Shown here: one piece after another, positions 5,673 through 7,140 of the stretch | How the letters are laid out: each line of letters begins with the position of its first letter | Position numbering within the stretch: the stretch's first letter is position 1 | Program-made: the position numbers and the translations under genes | Assembly: GCA_943354625.1 (NCBI GenBank) | Contig: CALRCS010000035.1 | Span: forward strand, 1-7,140 | Direction: 5' to 3' | Source of the DNA: Candidatus Nomurabacteria bacterium | GTDB lineage: Bacteria > Patescibacteriota > Minisyncoccia > Phycocordibacterales > PALSA-1337 | Length of the DNA: 7,140 nt | The notes under the pieces: generated by a model | What the model saw: only the letters and a program-made list of their open reading frames with translations | Databases searched by the model: none | Told to the model about the DNA's origin: nothing

Positions 5673-6246
5673 TCAAATCACAAATTAATTTCTTAAGTCT
5701 GATATTATTCAAGTAAACTATGACTGTTCCAAATTGAGTTTTGTATTTATATGAGCCATTACCTCGAACTTTTATTATTTGAGGATTATAAAAATACTTT
5801 TCGTTAAAATTTAATTCCTTTGACCAATACTTTAGAGCTTTATTTGGAGAAATATCTGGTGGTATTTGTATACTAAATCTCAATCGATTTTTATCTATAT
5901 TTAAAAAGTTATCTAAAAAATCTATAAACTTTCTTAATAATTTTGGATCGGAATTAGTTATACGCATACCTCCATCACCCCTCTTCTGTCCTTCTCCCCA
6001 ATACAGACCTAAACCCATACCATAAAGTATTCCTTCCTCTAAAGTTTTTGGTTTAGTCAATCTAAAAGGGTCACCGTCAGGATTTTTATACTCATACATT
6101 GCATCGGAAATAGATCGTTTGGCAATTTCATATTTCTCTAACCAGTAATTTACTTTATTCTGAGAGCATTCAAGTAAAATAGCTATCTGCGCCACGGATT
6201 TCTTTTCTTCAATATACAGGTCATATAACTTATCTGGTGAAATCAT
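5656..6246 (-). CDS. HTH plus LAGLIDADG-like protein, candidate homing endonuclease
   Basis: A 196-aa protein. Residues about 4-44 look like a helix-turn-helix (SVAQIAILLECSQNKVNYWLEKYEI). Residues 78-86, GLGLYWGEG, fit the LAGLIDADG helix pattern with Glu85 at the acidic, metal-binding position. They are followed by MRITNSDPKLLRKFIDFLDNFL, the beta-hairpin and helix pattern seen in LAGLIDADG folds. There is one LAGLIDADG motif, so an active enzyme would have to dimerise. It ends 27 bp before the intron-bearing tRNA-Thr on the same strand, which suggests a link to intron mobility. The fold is also used by DNA-binding regulators without nuclease activity, and similar small proteins appear to be common in CPR genomes, so the link is inference. 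An 11-bp inverted repeat lies two bases upstream of its ATG. There is no Shine-Dalgarno sequence. Confidence 0.75.
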   Translation of the reverse strand: MISPDKLYDLYIEEKKSVAQIAILLECSQNKVNYWLEKYEIAKRSISDAMYEYKNPDGDPFRLTKPKTLEEGILYGMGLGLYWGEGQKRGDGGMRITNSDPKLLRKFIDFLDNFLNIDKNRLRFSIQIPPDISPNKALKYWSKELNFNEKYFYNPQIIKVRGNGSYKYKTQFGTVIVYLNNIRLKKLICDLIENIQ

Positions 6247-6248
6247 AT

Positions 6249-6285
6249 TAGTAGACTAACTACTTTTATTGTAATTAGTCTACTA
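6249..6285. promoter_or_regulatory. 11-bp inverted repeat before the LAGLIDADG-like gene
   Basis: TAGTAGACTAA (6249-6259) is the exact reverse complement of TTAGTCTACTA (6275-6285), with a 15-bp spacer that holds a leftward -10-like TACAAT (6273-6268). The repeat begins two bases before the ATG and has no U-run, so it suits an operator, perhaps for the gene's own HTH domain, or a translation-blocking hairpin better than a terminator. Confidence 0.5.
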
Positions 6286-6286
6286 C

Positions 6287-6313
6287 TTATAAACATAAAG
6301 GATAATAGATCAT
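6287..6313 (-). CDS. Possible 8-residue leader peptide ORF
   Basis: ATG at 6313 encodes MIYYPLCL and stops at TAA 6289-6287, one base before the inverted repeat. It is preceded by AAGGAG with 7 nt between the GGAG and the ATG, the best Shine-Dalgarno match seen in the window. Position and signal suggest a leader or coupling peptide between the DoxX gene and the LAGLIDADG-like gene. So short a frame is easily due to chance, and the peptide resembles nothing I know. Confidence 0.15.
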   Translation of the reverse strand: MIYYPLCL

Positions 6314-6327
6314 CCCCCTTCTCCTTT

Positions 6328-6732
6328 TTACGCGGACCCATGGTCAATATTTAAAATTTCATCATTATCTTCAGTATACATAAATGAAAGAGCAAAAGAT
6401 GAGATAACAAGTCCAAGATCACGAATACCTGTAGCAGTAAAACCAAAATCAAATGCAATCACAATAAGATGAAAACCTAATACAAATGAAATAATTCTTA
6501 CAAAAAATCCCATGGCTAAAAGACTTGCGAGAATTATTTCAAATATTCCATTTGCCATTACGATCATAGCTGGAGGTATATGAAGTAGGTTTACTGCCCA
6601 ATCTGGAACTATTGTGACCCAATGAAGACTATCTAATAACTGAGAGAAACCAAACCAAAGAAAGACACCAGCAAGTCCAAGTCGAAGTAAATGCATACCG
6701 AGCTTTTGTCTTGAAATATTTATATTTATCAT
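6328..6732 (-). CDS. DoxX-family integral membrane protein
   Basis: A 134-aa protein with four predicted membrane helices at about 12-30, 54-76, 78-97 and 103-119. The opening MHLLRLGLAGVFLWFGFSQL, the WVTIVPDW segment and the GIFEIILASLLAMGFFVRI pair match the DoxX-like four-helix pattern. DoxX-family proteins occur with thiol or quinone redox and stress functions, and their exact chemistry is often unknown. The C-terminus is short and acidic (TEDNDEILNID). Its start lies 4 bp after the stop of the cytochrome b5-like gene, so the two are co-transcribed and may form an electron-transfer pair at the membrane, which is inference. No Shine-Dalgarno sequence precedes the ATG, which fits translational coupling. 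No clear terminator follows. Confidence 0.85.
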   Translation of the reverse strand: MININISRQKLGMHLLRLGLAGVFLWFGFSQLLDSLHWVTIVPDWAVNLLHIPPAMIVMANGIFEIILASLLAMGFFVRIISFVLGFHLIVIAFDFGFTATGIRDLGLVISSFALSFMYTEDNDEILNIDHGSA

Positions 6733-6736
6733 TATA

Positions 6737-7120
6737 TTATTTTGTGAAAGTTCCTATTTTAAATCCACCAAGGATCGTCATTATCTTTGCTCTACCACCG
6801 TGCTGACCATTGTAACCATCTGACCCATCTATACCACAAATAGATAGTATGGTTTTCTCACCCCCTGGGTGATTTGGTATCCAACTTGTAAGATCATACA
6901 CACCACCGTTTATGGCTGACCAGCAACTCGTTCTTGAACTATGCTGAGCTATCTGAGTAAGAGTTATTTCACTTGGTTGTGTAATAGTTGGCTGTGTATC
7001 AGTCCTTGCTGATACTTGATCGGGCGGTAAAACCACTGGCTGTTTTGTAAAATAAACCAAAGACCCTGTACTTAGTACAAGTACTAAACCAATAATAATT
7101 GAAGTTAATCGTGTTTGCAT
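6737..7120 (-). CDS. Membrane-anchored exported cytochrome b5-like heme protein
   Basis: A 127-aa protein. Residues 5-25 form one hydrophobic segment, a signal anchor or uncleaved signal peptide, followed by a Pro/Thr/Gln-rich linker (about 28-52) and a cytochrome b5-like domain (53-126). The hallmark VYDLTSWIPNHPGG gives the first heme ligand His84. His107 in GYNGQHGGRAK, 23 residues on, fits the second ligand. The closing ILGGFKIGTF matches the domain's end. Cys66 (SCWSAINGG) and Cys95 (SICGIDGSDGY) are positioned to form a disulfide, consistent with a domain outside the cytoplasm. It probably carries electrons in the envelope, with the adjacent DoxX protein as a candidate partner. It is the first gene of the unit, with an extended -10 element ending 6 bp before its ATG. 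Confidence 0.88.
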   Translation of the reverse strand: MQTRLTSIIIGLVLVLSTGSLVYFTKQPVVLPPDQVSARTDTQPTITQPSEITLTQIAQHSSRTSCWSAINGGVYDLTSWIPNHPGGEKTILSICGIDGSDGYNGQHGGRAKIMTILGGFKIGTFTK

Positions 7121-7126
7121 TTGTGT

Positions 7127-7135
7127 ATTATATCA
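7127..7135 (-). promoter_or_regulatory. Extended -10 promoter of the cytochrome b5/DoxX unit
   Basis: TGATATAAT (7135-7127, read leftward) is a perfect TATAAT with an extended TGn element. Only 6 bp (ACACAA) separate it from the ATG, so RNA would start at or beside the first codon and be leaderless. The -35 region would lie beyond the window edge. Confidence 0.6.
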
Positions 7136-7140
7136 CTATA

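Noticed and set aside
6300..6315. Terminator after the DoxX gene
   Set aside because: The hairpin is only GGAT/ATCC (4 bp) with no following U-run.

Overview
The window looks like chromosomal DNA of an uncultivated, AT-rich bacterium. It best fits the Candidate Phyla Radiation (Patescibacteria, Parcubacteria-like), although nothing here fixes the taxon. The hints are tight packing, eight protein genes that all end in TAA, no convincing Shine-Dalgarno sequence before any of them, secreted proteins with DUF3494 and SdrD-B-like domains, a small HTH plus LAGLIDADG-like protein, and a tRNA interrupted by a group I intron. The genes read cleanly with UGA as stop, which argues against the lineages that recode UGA.

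Left part (1-4574, everything recognisable on the minus strand). Reading in the direction of transcription, an OmpR-type response regulator (4574-3906) is followed by a soluble PAS histidine kinase with a 21-residue-repeat coiled coil (3880-2474). Next come two exported proteins: a multidomain SdrD-B-like surface protein (2354-1080) and a DUF3494/ice-binding-like protein (1065-295). A strong palindromic terminator (231-278) closes the row. The far left 230 bases hold no gene I can name but carry several hairpins on the plus strand.

Centre (4575-5257). A 173-bp divergent control region separates the response regulator from an ECF-like sigma factor on the plus strand. It contains an 11-bp tandem repeat of the kind OmpR-family regulators bind, a perfect DnaA-box 9-mer and candidate promoters in both directions. 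The natural reading is a sensory module (kinase, regulator, alternative sigma factor) next to the surface proteins it may control.

Right part (5292-7140, minus strand). The main discovery candidate is here. Two threonine tRNA genes lie 7 bp apart: tRNA-Thr(CGU), uninterrupted, and tRNA-Thr(GGU), split after anticodon position 36 by a 180-nt ORF-less group I intron whose P3-P9 core can be traced by eye. Directly upstream of the split tRNA, 27 bp away, is a 196-aa protein with an N-terminal helix-turn-helix and a single LAGLIDADG-like motif. It is a candidate stand-alone homing endonuclease or regulator, with an 11-bp inverted repeat just before its start codon. Farther upstream is a two-gene unit encoding a membrane-anchored, exported cytochrome b5-like domain and a DoxX-type membrane protein. 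Its promoter has an extended -10 placed so that the mRNA would be essentially leaderless.
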